From Streptomyces bacillaris (lineage in GTDB: Bacteria; Actinomycetota; Actinomycetes; Streptomycetales; Streptomycetaceae): DNA of 64,000 nucleotides. The DNA lies in the NCBI RefSeq assembly GCF_003268675.1, contig NZ_CP029378.1, positions 3,782,001 through 3,846,000 of the forward strand, in the 5' to 3' direction. The position numbers and the translations under genes are program-made. The stretch's first letter is position 1, and each line of letters opens with the position of its first letter. This document shows, in pieces, positions 9,198 to 17,562 of this stretch. The notes under the pieces are model-generated. The model ran no database searches. It saw only the letters and a program-made list of their open reading frames with translations, and was not told the origin of the DNA.

Positions 9198-10526
9198 ATG
9201 CAGCACGGAAACGCACACGGGCACGGACAGCACCGCATCGTCGTCATCGGGGCCGGATACGCCGGAGCGATCGCCGCCGGCCGCCTCGCCAGGCGGCTGC
9301 GCCGCGAGGACGTCGCCATCACCCTCGTCAACGCCGAGCCGGACTTCGTCGAGCGGGTCAGGATGCACCAGCTGGCGGTCGGGCAGGAGCTCAGGCCCCG
9401 CCCGTTCAGCGAGATGTTCGCGGGTACGGGGGTGCGGCTGCGGCTCGCGAGGGTGACGGCGGTGGACGCGGACGGCAGGACGGTCTCGATCACGGAGGCG
9501 GAGCCCGGCGGGTCCAGCGGGCCCGGGGCGTCCAACGGGCTCGGCAGCTCCGGCGGATCCAGCGCGTCCGACGGGCTCGGCAGCTCCGGCAGCTCCGGCA
9601 GCTCCGGCGTCGAGGAACTCCCGTACGACACCCTCGTGTACGCCCTCGGCTCCACCTGGAGCACCCACGACGTCCCCGGAGCCGCCGACCACGCCCACGA
9701 CATCGCGGGCCGCCCCGGCGCCCTCCGGCTGCGCGCACGCCTGGCCGCCCTGGGCGCCGGGCAGCCCGTGGTCGTCGTGGGCGGCGGGCTCACCGGACTG
9801 GAGGCGGCGACCGAGATCGCCGAGGCCCGCCCCGACCTCGAGGTCACCCTCGCCGCCCGAGGCGCCCTGGGCGACTGGCTCTCCCCCAAGGGCGCCCGCC
9901 ATCTGCGGAAGGTCATGGCGGGCCTGGGCATCACGGTCCACGAGAACACGACGGTCACCGGGGTCGGGGCCGACCACGTCACCACCACGGCGGGCGACCT
10001 GCCCGCATCGGTCACGATCTGGACGACAGGCTTCGCGGCCCACCCGATCGCGCAGGCGACCACGCTGAAGACCGACGCCACGGGCCGGATCGAGGTCGAC
10101 GGCACGATGCGCTCGCTCTCCCACCCGGACGTGTACGCCATCGGTGACGCGGCCTTGGCGCAGGGCCCCGGCGACAAGCCGCTCCGCATGTCGTGCGCCT
10201 CGGGCGTCCCCATGGCCTGGCAGGCCGCCGACTCGATCGCGGCCCGCCTGACCGGCGCCAAGTCCCCGACCGCCCCGCTGCGTTACTTCAACCAGTGCAT
10301 CTCGCTGGGCCGCAAGGAGGGCCTGATCCAGTACGTCACCGCCGACGACCGCGCCCGTACGGCTGCACTGACGGGCCGTCTGGCCGCGTTCTACAAGGAA
10401 CTGGTCTGCAAGGGCGCGGCCTGGGGTGTGGCGAACCCGACCCTGGCCGTCCCCGCCCGCCGCCGCCCCACCGTCGTCAGGCCCACTCCGGTTCCCACAT
10501 CGGCACCGGAGGCTACAACGGCTTGA
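9198..10526 (+). CDS. FAD-dependent pyridine nucleotide-disulphide oxidoreductase (NDH-2-like)
   Basis: 442 residues. FAD-binding Rossmann motif VVIGAGYAGAIAAG at the N-terminus, NAD-binding motif VVVGGGLTGLEAATEI near residue 195, and a C-terminal FAD motif in VYAIGDAAL. Resembles type II NADH dehydrogenase-like oxidoreductases. Start is the ATG at 9198 with GGAGCA upstream; the longer frame starts inside the putative regulatory dyad. Between residues ~99 and 136 there is a Gly/Ser/Asn low-complexity insertion built from repeated GLGSSG-type units between the FAD and NAD regions. It is the probable target of the adjacent ECF41 sigma factor. Confidence 0.9.
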   Translation: MQHGNAHGHGQHRIVVIGAGYAGAIAAGRLARRLRREDVAITLVNAEPDFVERVRMHQLAVGQELRPRPFSEMFAGTGVRLRLARVTAVDADGRTVSITEAEPGGSSGPGASNGLGSSGGSSASDGLGSSGSSGSSGVEELPYDTLVYALGSTWSTHDVPGAADHAHDIAGRPGALRLRARLAALGAGQPVVVVGGGLTGLEAATEIAEARPDLEVTLAARGALGDWLSPKGARHLRKVMAGLGITVHENTTVTGVGADHVTTTAGDLPASVTIWTTGFAAHPIAQATTLKTDATGRIEVDGTMRSLSHPDVYAIGDAALAQGPGDKPLRMSCASGVPMAWQAADSIAARLTGAKSPTAPLRYFNQCISLGRKEGLIQYVTADDRARTAALTGRLAAFYKELVCKGAAWGVANPTLAVPARRRPTVVRPTPVPTSAPEATTA

Positions 10527-11064
10527 GGTTCCGCCCCAGGATCCCCCGGAGGCGCTCCACATCCGCGGGATCCTGGGCGCCCCGCTTGGGCAATACGGCG
10601 ATTCCGGCCGCGCGTTCACCGCCGAAGAGCACGAAGAGCCGAGGGGTCTCCAGGTACCCGCTGTACACCGACCACTCGGTGGTGAACGACGCCCGCTCAC
10701 CGGTACTGACCGCACCCCGCTCGTCGGCCACCATGCGGCACTCCCCGTACGGCTCCACGATGTTGAACAGCTGCCGGGCCTGGGCACGCATCCCCAGCAC
10801 CAGGGCCACGACCATGACCCCCAGCGAAAGCACCGGCACCAACACGCTCGCCAACGGCCCCAGACCGGCAACGAGCACAAAGAGCACCGCAGGAAGAACG
10901 ACGGCCAGCAACATCACCAGCACCTGTCCCCGCCCCGCCGCCGTCCCCGACGCCCGCGCCCGCAGTGCCTCCCCGAAGTCCGCGGCGGTAGGCCGATAGA
11001 CAAACTCCGCGCCGGCTCCACGCTCCGTGGCGCTCTCCGGCAGATCCCCGCCCATAGTCCCCAT
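10513..11064 (-). CDS. YcxB-like membrane protein
   Basis: 183 residues. Two TM helices close together (~48-66 and 70-90) are followed by a soluble beta-rich C-terminal half (VEPYGECRMVADERG, LFVLFGGERAAGIAVLPKR). The layout fits the YcxB family of unknown function. The 3' ends of this gene and the oxidoreductase overlap convergently by 14 bases. Confidence 0.72.
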   Translation of the reverse strand: MGTMGGDLPESATERGAGAEFVYRPTAADFGEALRARASGTAAGRGQVLVMLLAVVLPAVLFVLVAGLGPLASVLVPVLSLGVMVVALVLGMRAQARQLFNIVEPYGECRMVADERGAVSTGERASFTTEWSVYSGYLETPRLFVLFGGERAAGIAVLPKRGAQDPADVERLRGILGRNLKPL

Positions 11065-11135
11065 GAGCAGGGATTTTAGGCTTCCGGTACAAACACCATG
11101 GCAGTCGGCCTCAACGGTGTTCGGGCGGGAGAAAA

Positions 11136-11417
11136 GTGAACACGAACCTGACAGAAGCCTTGGACCAGGCGGTAGCCGCCCTGAAGGCCCCGTTGGAGCC
11201 GATGGACCGCGAGCAGGGCTGGACGGACGACCTGCGACGAGAGATCCAGGAAGAGATCTCGGTCAACCGCTCCGCCCTACGCCGCCACGGCCCCTGGATG
11301 GCCGCCTACCTGCGCCCCCGCCTCGACGAGTGGATGGCACGCGAGGGCGTACAGCCGGGACGCCTCCACGAGGTGGTCATGAACGCGCAGACCCGCATCA
11401 CCGACGCACACACCTAA
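11136..11417 (+). CDS. Small conserved hypothetical protein
   Basis: 93 residues with a GTG start. Acidic, helix-rich and without Cys or TM segments (MNTNLTEALDQAVAALKA at the start). Family not recognised. Lies 63 bases before the NUDIX gene on the same strand and may be co-transcribed with it. Confidence 0.6.
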   Translation: MNTNLTEALDQAVAALKAPLEPMDREQGWTDDLRREIQEEISVNRSALRRHGPWMAAYLRPRLDEWMAREGVQPGRLHEVVMNAQTRITDAHT

Positions 11418-11480
11418 AGAAGAACGGCCCCTCCCCAAAACCCTGCGATGCTGACACCCTGATCGAGAGGGGCGACAGCG

Positions 11481-12824
11481 ATGCAATGGAAGATCCACGG
11501 TGAACGCCCGGTCTACGAGAACCACTGGGTGAACCTGTGGGTCACCGACATCGAGACCCCGGACGGCAACCGCTTCGACCACCACGTCGTCAGGCTCCGC
11601 AACCTGGCCGTGGCCGCCGTCGTCAACGAGCGCCACGAGGTCCTGATGATGTGGCGCCACCGCTTCATCACGGACACCTGGGCCTGGGAACTCCCCATGG
11701 GCCTGGTCGAGAACGACGAGACCCCGGCCGAAGCAGCGGCCCGCGAAGTCCTGGAAGAAACCGGCTGGCGCCCCGGCCCGGTAAGGCCCCTGATCTACGC
11801 CGAACCGGCCAACGGCATCACCGACTCCCAGCACCACCTCTTCCGCGCCGACGGAGCCACGCATGAAGGCCCCCCGACCGAGAAGAACGAGTCGGACCGC
11901 ATCGAGTGGATCCCGCTGGCCAACATCCGCACCATGATCGACCGCCGCGAAATCGTCAGCAGCGGCTCTCTGGTCGGCCTGCTCTACATCCTCATGGACG
12001 AGGCGATCCGCTGGCCCGAGACCGGGTCGGCGCTGCCCGACGACGAAGAACCGCTACGCGTCAAAGGCGTATTCGAGGATGTACGAAGCGGAGTCGAGGG
12101 TCATCTCGTTGACTTCGACCGCACGGCCCTCGGCGGTGAAGGCGGTCCGGCAGATCAGCATGACGGGCGTCCCGGTGGGGAGCTTCAGCTGCTCCGCCTC
12201 GGCCGCCGTCGGCATGCGGGACCGGATCTCCTCACGGAAGTGGACCGGCTCCGAACCGAGTTCGGCAAGCCGCGCGTACGTGCCGCCGGGCCCGGTGTCC
12301 TCCTGAGCGATGGCCGACCCGGCCACCAGGCTCGCCGGCAGATACGACGTGGCGAGAAGCACCGGCTTGCCGTCCAGCACGAAGCGCCGACTACGAACAC
12401 ATACGGGTCCGCCCTCTTCCACCCCCAGCACGCGGGCCACATGCTCGGGCGCCCCCTGCTCGGTGACGCGCACTCGGTCGACGACCAGAGTCCGGTCCTC
12501 GGTGTCGACGGACCACACGGACCGGCCCTCACCCCACTGGGACCGGGCCAGACGCTGGATGCCCTGGCGACGCAGCGGGCGGAACGACCGCACGAAGACT
12601 CCAGCGCCCTTCCGCGACTCGACGATGCCCTCGCTCTGCAGAACACCGAGCGCCTGCCAAGGGATGCGCTCATGCCGTCTTCCAAAAGCGACGGGAATCC
12701 CGGTGCCCAGCGCGCAACGGCGGGCCTGCTGCTCTCGGGCAAGGGAGATCACAACCTCACCATGTCGAGTGCGGATGCCCCGGAGAACCCGGGCCTCTAC
12801 CCGCCGCTCGACAGCCCCCGGTGA
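11481..12824 (+). CDS. NUDIX hydrolase with anomalous antisense read-through tail
   Basis: The first ~185 residues are a NUDIX hydrolase: the NUDIX box has its Gly at MGLVENDETPAEAAAREVLEE with the REVLEE catalytic helix, and the domain closes near LVGLLYILMDEA (about 12005). No stop follows; the frame continues 260 more residues, antisense to the GntR gene at 12054-12752, in Arg/Pro/Gly-rich sequence that looks non-coding. The functional product is likely only the first half. Either the native stop was lost by deletion at the junction with the GntR gene, or the frame is shifted by a sequencing error. Substrate is probably a nucleoside diphosphate derivative. Confidence 0.75.
   Translation: MQWKIHGERPVYENHWVNLWVTDIETPDGNRFDHHVVRLRNLAVAAVVNERHEVLMMWRHRFITDTWAWELPMGLVENDETPAEAAAREVLEETGWRPGPVRPLIYAEPANGITDSQHHLFRADGATHEGPPTEKNESDRIEWIPLANIRTMIDRREIVSSGSLVGLLYILMDEAIRWPETGSALPDDEEPLRVKGVFEDVRSGVEGHLVDFDRTALGGEGGPADQHDGRPGGELQLLRLGRRRHAGPDLLTEVDRLRTEFGKPRVRAAGPGVLLSDGRPGHQARRQIRRGEKHRLAVQHEAPTTNTYGSALFHPQHAGHMLGRPLLGDAHSVDDQSPVLGVDGPHGPALTPLGPGQTLDALATQRAERPHEDSSALPRLDDALALQNTERLPRDALMPSSKSDGNPGAQRATAGLLLSGKGDHNLTMSSADAPENPGLYPPLDSPR
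12054..12752 (-). CDS. GntR-family regulator with UTRA domain, DNA-binding part damaged
   Basis: 232 residues in the longest frame. From about residue 37 (ALGVLQSEGIVESRKGAG) the sequence is a standard GntR wing followed by a UTRA ligand domain (RTLVVDRVRVTEQGAP to the C-terminal SASYILEYAF). The segment before it does not show the usual helix-turn-helix (no PGxxLPS or SRxTVRQA pattern), and no other frame supplies one. The gene is therefore N-terminally truncated or rearranged. Its 3' half is antisense to the overlong NUDIX frame. Probably non-functional as a DNA-binding protein. Confidence 0.65.
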   Translation of the reverse strand: MISLAREQQARRCALGTGIPVAFGRRHERIPWQALGVLQSEGIVESRKGAGVFVRSFRPLRRQGIQRLARSQWGEGRSVWSVDTEDRTLVVDRVRVTEQGAPEHVARVLGVEEGGPVCVRSRRFVLDGKPVLLATSYLPASLVAGSAIAQEDTGPGGTYARLAELGSEPVHFREEIRSRMPTAAEAEQLKLPTGTPVMLICRTAFTAEGRAVEVNEMTLDSASYILEYAFDA

Positions 12825-13043
12825 CCGTCCCAGGGCCCGACGGTGACGGCTGCCGACTGTTCACCAAGGCGTACCAGGAGGCGAAGGCACCGCTGAACAC
12901 CTACTGCCGCCGAGGGCACCGTCCCGGGCTGCAACGACGACACCCCGTACCAGTAGACAACCGGCCGGACAGAACCACGGGGGCTTCAGGACGTTCTTCC
13001 CTCCAAAACCCCAGCCCCCACCCCCGTGGAAGAGTGAAGCCCC

Positions 13044-13865
13044 ATGGCGACCACCCGCATCGGCCTCGACCGGCTGCCGCCCACCGCCCGCACCGCCGTC
13101 GAAGAGCACACCGGCCCCCTCCTCACGATCGAGGAGACGGCCGAGGGCTTCAACAGCGAGATCGCGGCCCGCGTCGCCTCCGCCACGGGCACCTGGCACG
13201 TCAAGGGCCTGCGCACCGAACACCCCCGCGCCTGGACCCAGCACCGGGAGGCCGCCGTCGCCCCCTTCCTCACCGGCCTGGCCCCCGCCCTCCACTGGCA
13301 CGTCGAATCCTCAGGCTGGGACCTCCTCGGCTTCGAAGCCCTCACCGGCCACCACGCCGACTACGCCCCCGGCTCCCCCGACCTCCCCGAAGTCGCCGCC
13401 CTCCTGAGCCGCCTGGGCGAGACCCCGTGCCCCGGCATCGAACTACGCCACGCCGAACAGCGCCTGGAGCAGTACGCCGCCCACCCCGACGACCTCCGCT
13501 TCCTCGCCGGACCCCACCTCCTCCACACCGACCTGAACAACACCAACGTCCTCGTCGACGACCACGCTCCCCCGGGCGACCGGGCCCGCCTGGTCGACTG
13601 GGCCTGGGCCACCAGCGGAGCGGTCTGGCTCGACGCCGGCTACTGGGTCATCTGGCTCATCGCCGCCGGACACACCCCCGCATCCGCCGAGCGCTGGGCC
13701 GCCGAGATCCCCTCCTGGCACACCGCCCCCGCCGAAGGCATCACCGCCTTCGCCACCGCCAACCACAACCTCTGGTCCGAGATCAGCAACGCCGCCCCCG
13801 ACCCATGGACCCTGCGCCTCGCGACAGCCGCCACCGTCTGGCACGAGCACCGCAGAGCTGGTTGA
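13044..13865 (+). CDS. Aminoglycoside phosphotransferase-like kinase
   Basis: 273 residues, APH/choline-kinase fold. Catalytic loop LLHTDLNNTNVLV (HxDxxxxN) near residue 165 and metal-binding LVDWAWA near 187. The N-terminal nucleotide loop is weak. Common single-copy Streptomyces accessory kinase; the substrate is not predictable and resistance should not be assumed. GAAGAG upstream of the ATG could be the ribosome site. Confidence 0.78.
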   Translation: MATTRIGLDRLPPTARTAVEEHTGPLLTIEETAEGFNSEIAARVASATGTWHVKGLRTEHPRAWTQHREAAVAPFLTGLAPALHWHVESSGWDLLGFEALTGHHADYAPGSPDLPEVAALLSRLGETPCPGIELRHAEQRLEQYAAHPDDLRFLAGPHLLHTDLNNTNVLVDDHAPPGDRARLVDWAWATSGAVWLDAGYWVIWLIAAGHTPASAERWAAEIPSWHTAPAEGITAFATANHNLWSEISNAAPDPWTLRLATAATVWHEHRRAG

Positions 13866-13970
13866 GCCGAGCTCTCCGCCCGGCGAGGCAAGATCAGCAA
13901 AGACCTCAGAACAGTGAGATCACACGAATAGGGCCCAACCCTTCGAGGCGGACCGGGGCCTTACCTGCTA

Positions 13971-14477
13971 CTACCTGTGGACTCCGCAGGGAGCCCCGTG
14001 GGCCTCGACGTTGGCCACCATCTTGCGCAGAACCTTGAGCGCGGCCACGTACTCCTCGTCGCTGATGCCCTTGTGGACTTCGGCGCGTACCTCGGTCACC
14101 AACTCGCGCATCCGCACTCTGGCGGCCTCCCCGGCATCCGTGAGGTGCAGGCACTGCCCGTCATCAACCCGGAGCCAGTCGCGGTGGAGCAACTGGTCGA
14201 CAACCCTGGCGATCTCGTGCGGACCGTCGGCAAGGGGCGTCAGCTGCGCGACGACCTCCTCGCGGCTCGGCGCAGCGGGTCCACCGTTCACACGGTTGAG
14301 CACCCAGTACTGCGGCTGCGTGACGTCGGTCTTGGCCATGGCGTCACGCAGATGCCGGGTGACGGCCTCATGGGTCAGGCCGCACCAGTAGCCGACCGGC
14401 TGAGTGGCCAGCATGTCATCGGTGGCGGCCGGGTTCGCCGGCGCCTGGTCGGTAGTGATTCCGTTCGGTAATTCCAT
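13971..14477 (-). CDS. MarR-family winged-helix regulator
   Basis: 168 residues from the ATG at 14477. Helical N-terminus, then a winged helix seen in TQPQYWVLNRVNGG, EIARVVDQLLHRDWLRV and the wing LHLTDAGEAARVRM. An upstream start at 14525 would add 16 residues without family similarity. No strong ribosome site precedes 14477, so it may be translated from a near-leaderless transcript. Target unknown; no obvious operator partner gene next to it. Confidence 0.75.
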   Translation of the reverse strand: MELPNGITTDQAPANPAATDDMLATQPVGYWCGLTHEAVTRHLRDAMAKTDVTQPQYWVLNRVNGGPAAPSREEVVAQLTPLADGPHEIARVVDQLLHRDWLRVDDGQCLHLTDAGEAARVRMRELVTEVRAEVHKGISDEEYVAALKVLRKMVANVEAHGAPCGVHR

Positions 14478-14897
14478 GATCGCGACGCTACATTCGCCCG
14501 TTGCACCGAACCATCGAAATACCACATCACGGCAAATCGGCTTGAGGGACTCATCGGAACTGCCCCATCAGGCCGACGCCATCGGGGCAAGGTCCAACGG
14601 ATCGTCTGCGCCGAGCGCCGGTTCCCGTTGATCAGGTCAGGTGTACCGGGCCACCGTGTACGCGGTCGCCCCGTGAGCCTGCCTCCGGAACTACCCGGCC
14701 ATGTCCAAAAACCTCGAAGCCGGCACGCTCCGTGCACCTCCAGCAACACCCACCCACCGGCCCGAGCCACGCTCAAGGCCGCCGTGCACGAGGGCAGGGG
14801 AGTCTCACCCGACGCCGGCAGGCAGATCGCCCTTCACTCCGCGAAGGGGACCGGCGCGATCGGAGCGGTTTCGTCGAACACTGCCGTCACGACATAC
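14478..14897. other. Intergenic stretch without a recognisable gene
   Basis: About 420 bases between the MarR regulator and the tRNA-related hairpin. Open frames here have no recognisable motif or ribosome site, and I see no repeat or hairpin. It is the chromosomal flank left of the integration site and may hold decayed coding sequence. Confidence 0.5.
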
Positions 14898-14933
14898 GCC
14901 AGAGGCCCCAAGATTTGTCCTGGGGCCTCTGGC
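14898..14933 (-). terminator. Displaced tRNA-Arg terminator-like hairpin
   Basis: Perfect 13-bp inverted repeat (GCCAGAGGCCCCA / TGGGGCCTCTGGC) with a 10-base loop, five bases beyond the leftmost tRNA 3'-end fragment. It is most simply the original downstream hairpin of the tRNA-Arg gene, now 46 kb from the tRNA because of the insertions. No T-run follows. Confidence 0.65.
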
Positions 14934-14937
14934 CTGC

Positions 14938-14980
14938 TGTGCACTCGGCAGGATTCGAACCTGCAACCTTCTGATCCGTA
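14938..14980 (-). repeat. Outer attachment-site copy (3' end of tRNA-Arg)
   Basis: 43 bases identical to 60756-60798, the T-arm and 3' side of the tRNA-Arg gene. Left of it is the chromosomal hairpin; right of it the sequence diverges at once. It marks the outer left boundary of everything integrated at this tRNA. Confidence 0.9.
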
Positions 14981-15128
14981 ACTCTACAGAGATCGGCCAA
15001 TGGGGGTCATTGTGGCCGCCGCAAGGTGCTTCAGACCCGCCGAGGGTCGTAGTCGGTCGCTGTGGTTGCTGTACTTCGTTGCGGTCTGGCAGCTCGGCAC
15101 CGCGACGACGGTGGTCTGCTCCTCGCGC

Positions 15129-15950
15129 TCACGCGCCTGCGTTCTCAGAAACGCAGACATACATGGGCGCTTGCGCACCGCCCTCGTTCGGGAAGTTCAA
15201 GACGGCCGGGTAGGTCATCCTGGTGCCCGGATAGGGCCCCTCGCAGTACTGAGGAGTGTCCGAGAAGACAGAGGAGCCATCCGTCTGGATCACCTGTCCG
15301 TCCGAACCGACCAGGTAGGCACCACACTGATAGCCTGCCGCGTTCATGAGAAGAGTGGCGTCCTTCCCCGCGCCGTCACTGCTACCTGTCCACGCGAGGC
15401 AGTAGGTAGCTCCGGGGTCCCCTCCGGTGGCCGGCTGCGAAATAACGTGGATGGCCTGGAGAGGTACGGGGCCGCCGCACAGTCCTTCGATGTCTGCTAC
15501 CTGCCATGGTGCACCAGCTACGCAAACTTCGGCCTTCGGCTCGCAGCTGGCTGGACCTTCGGGCGTCTTGTAGGTCACCGAGATGCAGGACGGCGATGCG
15601 CTCGCAGAGCGGGACGGTGGGACGCTCGACGAGGAGGTCGGCTCTGGGGGTGCCGGCGAGGCCTGAGTGTTCCCGTGTCCGTCCCCTGTGGTGCTGCGTG
15701 TCGCCTGGGGGAGCGCCTTCCCGTCGGGAGTCCGACCCGATCCAGTGTGCTGGTGCAGAAGCACGGCCAGGCAGGCACCAACAACAGCTGCCACCGCTCC
15801 CACGGTCAACGTCGCCTTCCAAGGGAACTGCGGCGGTCGGGAGGCCGCTTCGTCGCGGATGACGGGGATGTTCTCCAGCGTGTCCCCGTTGTGGAAGGCC
15901 AGCACTTCATCAGGGCGCGGCGGTCGCTGCGGTGTCGACGGTGTACTCAC
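15129..15950 (-). CDS. Membrane-anchored secreted protein with Ser/Pro linker
   Basis: 273 residues from the GTG at 15950, which has a strong AGGGGGG site upstream. A ~45-residue cytoplasmic N-terminus is followed by one TM helix (LTVGAVAAVVGACLAVLLH), a Ser/Pro-rich linker (~75-110), and a Cys-containing extracellular domain with about six Cys (SCISVTYKTPEGPASCEP, EVCVAGAPW, ATYCLAWTG, GYQCGAYLVG, QYCEGPYPG, YVCVSENAGA at the C-terminus). Family not recognised. It sits inside the 2.4 kb remnant element. Confidence 0.72.
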   Translation of the reverse strand: MSTPSTPQRPPRPDEVLAFHNGDTLENIPVIRDEAASRPPQFPWKATLTVGAVAAVVGACLAVLLHQHTGSGRTPDGKALPQATRSTTGDGHGNTQASPAPPEPTSSSSVPPSRSASASPSCISVTYKTPEGPASCEPKAEVCVAGAPWQVADIEGLCGGPVPLQAIHVISQPATGGDPGATYCLAWTGSSDGAGKDATLLMNAAGYQCGAYLVGSDGQVIQTDGSSVFSDTPQYCEGPYPGTRMTYPAVLNFPNEGGAQAPMYVCVSENAGA

Positions 15951-16075
15951 GGTCCCCCCTGATTGCTGTGCGTGATGATCACGGTAGGACACCTCAGATA
16001 CAACCAAGGCGGATTGGCCGGAAGCGCAACATTGTCGTGATTCGCCTGCACCGGTGACCTGTCAGTTCGGGGGGC

Positions 16076-16429
16076 GTGCGCCCACGTTGCCGAACCAGAT
16101 GCACGCTCGCGGACCAGGCGGTGGCCTTCGTGGTCGCCACCGCGACCGCAACCGTCCCCATGGTCCCGTCGGACGACGTGGACCTCGGTCTGCACGCGCT
16201 CATCCTGCATACGAAGGAGTACGCCGACCTGTGCCACCGGTTCGCCGGCCGTTTCCTCCACCACAACCCGAAGTCGGGCGCTGGTGGGCGTGACCCGGAG
16301 GTGGTCGCCGCTTTCGCGCAGGCGATGAAGGCGGCCTGATTCATGGTCTTCGACGACCTCTGGACCGTGGACGGCACCAACTTCGCACAGTGCGACGCGG
16401 ACTGCGGCCGCCCGTACGGTCAGGCGTAG
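16076..16429 (+). pseudogene. Broken small conserved protein with in-frame TGA
   Basis: The frame reads a helical segment (VDLGLHALILHTKEYADLC, then RFAGRFLHH) matching a small Streptomyces family I recall as glycine-rich-domain proteins, often beside small kinases. After AQAMKAA a TGA at 16337-16339 interrupts, but the same frame continues FMVFDDLWTVDG and a Cys-pair tail (FAQCDADCGRP) to a TAG at 16427-16429. A GGA-to-TGA change would explain it. The N-terminus also looks shortened. Family naming is from memory; the in-frame continuation is directly visible. Confidence 0.6.
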
Positions 16430-16499
16430 CGACACGACACCAGCGGCGCGGCCGGCCTCTAGGCGAGGTCGGCCGCGTTGCCCGGAAGGAGAACAGACG

Positions 16500-17351
16500 T
16501 TGTCCCGGACACCCCCTGAACTGCCGATCCCGGTGCTCGATGCGCTTATGCCCACGGCTCAGCGCCTGGTCGTCAATCGCCGGGGCTCCATGGTCTGGGA
16601 GGTCGAGAGCCATCGAGGGCAATACGCCGTGAAGGTCGGATATCCCATCGAGGCTACGGCCGACTGGTCCGCCCAACCCTGGACGTCGCTCGCCCCCGCC
16701 CGCGAAGGCACCGTGCTGCACCGGATCGGCTCCGACGACTCCGCGTACGGTGAATGGGAGCGGGGCACCTGGAACGTCCAGCCGTGGCGCGAGGGGCCTG
16801 ATCTCCACGAACTCTGGAAGCCCTGTCGGGAGCCGGGCTCTCGTACGGAACCTCACATCAGCGAAGCCCTCGGCTGCGCAGAGGCGCTGGCCGAGCTCCA
16901 TGCCATGGGCTGGGCTCACGGCGATGTGCAACCCGCACACTTCATCATCGGTCCGGAGCGCACGCACCTCATCGACCTGGCCTTGGCACGGGGTGGGCAC
17001 GTCCCCGAGCAGTACGACTTCCCGTTCCGCGGCTGCCTGGTCCACTACGAGGCGCCGGAGATCGCGCGCAGTGTGCTCGCGACCGGGGAGGCTGAGGCGA
17101 CGCAGGAAGCCGACGTCTACGCCCTCGGTGCGTCCCTGCTCATCTCCGCCACGGGCCGGCGGGCCGTCGAGTACCCGGACGACGCACCACGCCCGGAGCA
17201 GAGGCGAGCCGTCGCCAGCGGCAGACGTCGGCCCGTTCGAGCACCGGGTGAGCTGGGCCGCCTGATCGACACCATGCTCAGCCCGGATCCCGGCGACAGG
17301 CCCACGGTCCAAGAGGTCCGTGAGGCCCTGCGCCAGGCCACTCCGGGTTGA
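16500..17351 (+). CDS. Small eukaryotic-type protein kinase with degenerate catalytic motifs
   Basis: 283 residues, TTG start with AGGAGAA upstream. Kinase fold: Lys in YAVKVGYP (VAIK equivalent), catalytic loop HGDVQPAHFI (the usual Asn is His), IDLALARG in place of DFG, an APE-like YEAPEIARS, DVYALGASLL, and the C-lobe Arg in DPGDRPTVQEV. No TM segment or sensor domain. The two substitutions suggest reduced or altered metal binding, possibly a pseudokinase. It is the last gene of the remnant element and follows the broken small gene on the same strand. Confidence 0.8.
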   Translation: MSRTPPELPIPVLDALMPTAQRLVVNRRGSMVWEVESHRGQYAVKVGYPIEATADWSAQPWTSLAPAREGTVLHRIGSDDSAYGEWERGTWNVQPWREGPDLHELWKPCREPGSRTEPHISEALGCAEALAELHAMGWAHGDVQPAHFIIGPERTHLIDLALARGGHVPEQYDFPFRGCLVHYEAPEIARSVLATGEAEATQEADVYALGASLLISATGRRAVEYPDDAPRPEQRRAVASGRRRPVRAPGELGRLIDTMLSPDPGDRPTVQEVREALRQATPG

Positions 17352-17385
17352 TGTGATCGCTGTACTTCGCTGCTGTACGGGCAAC

Positions 17386-17422
17386 GCGAGAGGCCCCCGG
17401 GATTTCTCCTGGGGCCTCTCGC
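17386..17422 (-). terminator. Second tRNA-terminator-like hairpin
   Basis: 12-bp arms (GCGAGAGGCCCC / GGGGCCTCTCGC) around a CGG-rich loop, four bases left of the middle att copy. It is a diverged duplicate of the hairpin at 14898-14933 in the same position relative to the tRNA fragment, so the remnant element ends with a tRNA-flank copy of its own. Confidence 0.6.
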
Positions 17423-17426
17423 CTGC

Positions 17427-17471
17427 TGTGCACTCGGCAGGATTCGAACCTGCAACCTTCTGATCCGTAGT
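17427..17471 (-). repeat. attL of the prophage (3' end of tRNA-Arg)
   Basis: 45 bases identical to 60756-60800 at the tRNA-Arg gene. Integrase arm-like TGTGAGA repeats lie ~90 bases inside, mirroring those inside the right end, so this copy, not the one at 14938, is the partner of attR. Confidence 0.9.
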
Positions 17472-17562
17472 TGTACGGAGGGTGTCCGCACAGTCCACAC
17501 GGTCCAGGAGAAGGGCGTGGGGGCCAGGTCAGAGGCCTGGCTCCTCCTCTTCAGGCGCTGTC

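Noticed and set aside
7947..10880. The long minus-strand upstream extension of the Excalibur lipoprotein frame
   Set aside because: The signal peptide begins at 7946; upstream codons are antisense to the sigma factor and oxidoreductase.
14938..14980. A second tRNA gene at the left end
   Set aside because: Only the 3' half of tRNA-Arg is present; no anticodon or acceptor 5' strand follows. It is an att copy.
16500..17351. A phage-defence kinase system of known type
   Set aside because: A lone degenerate kinase with a broken partner; no known defence architecture can be matched from sequence.
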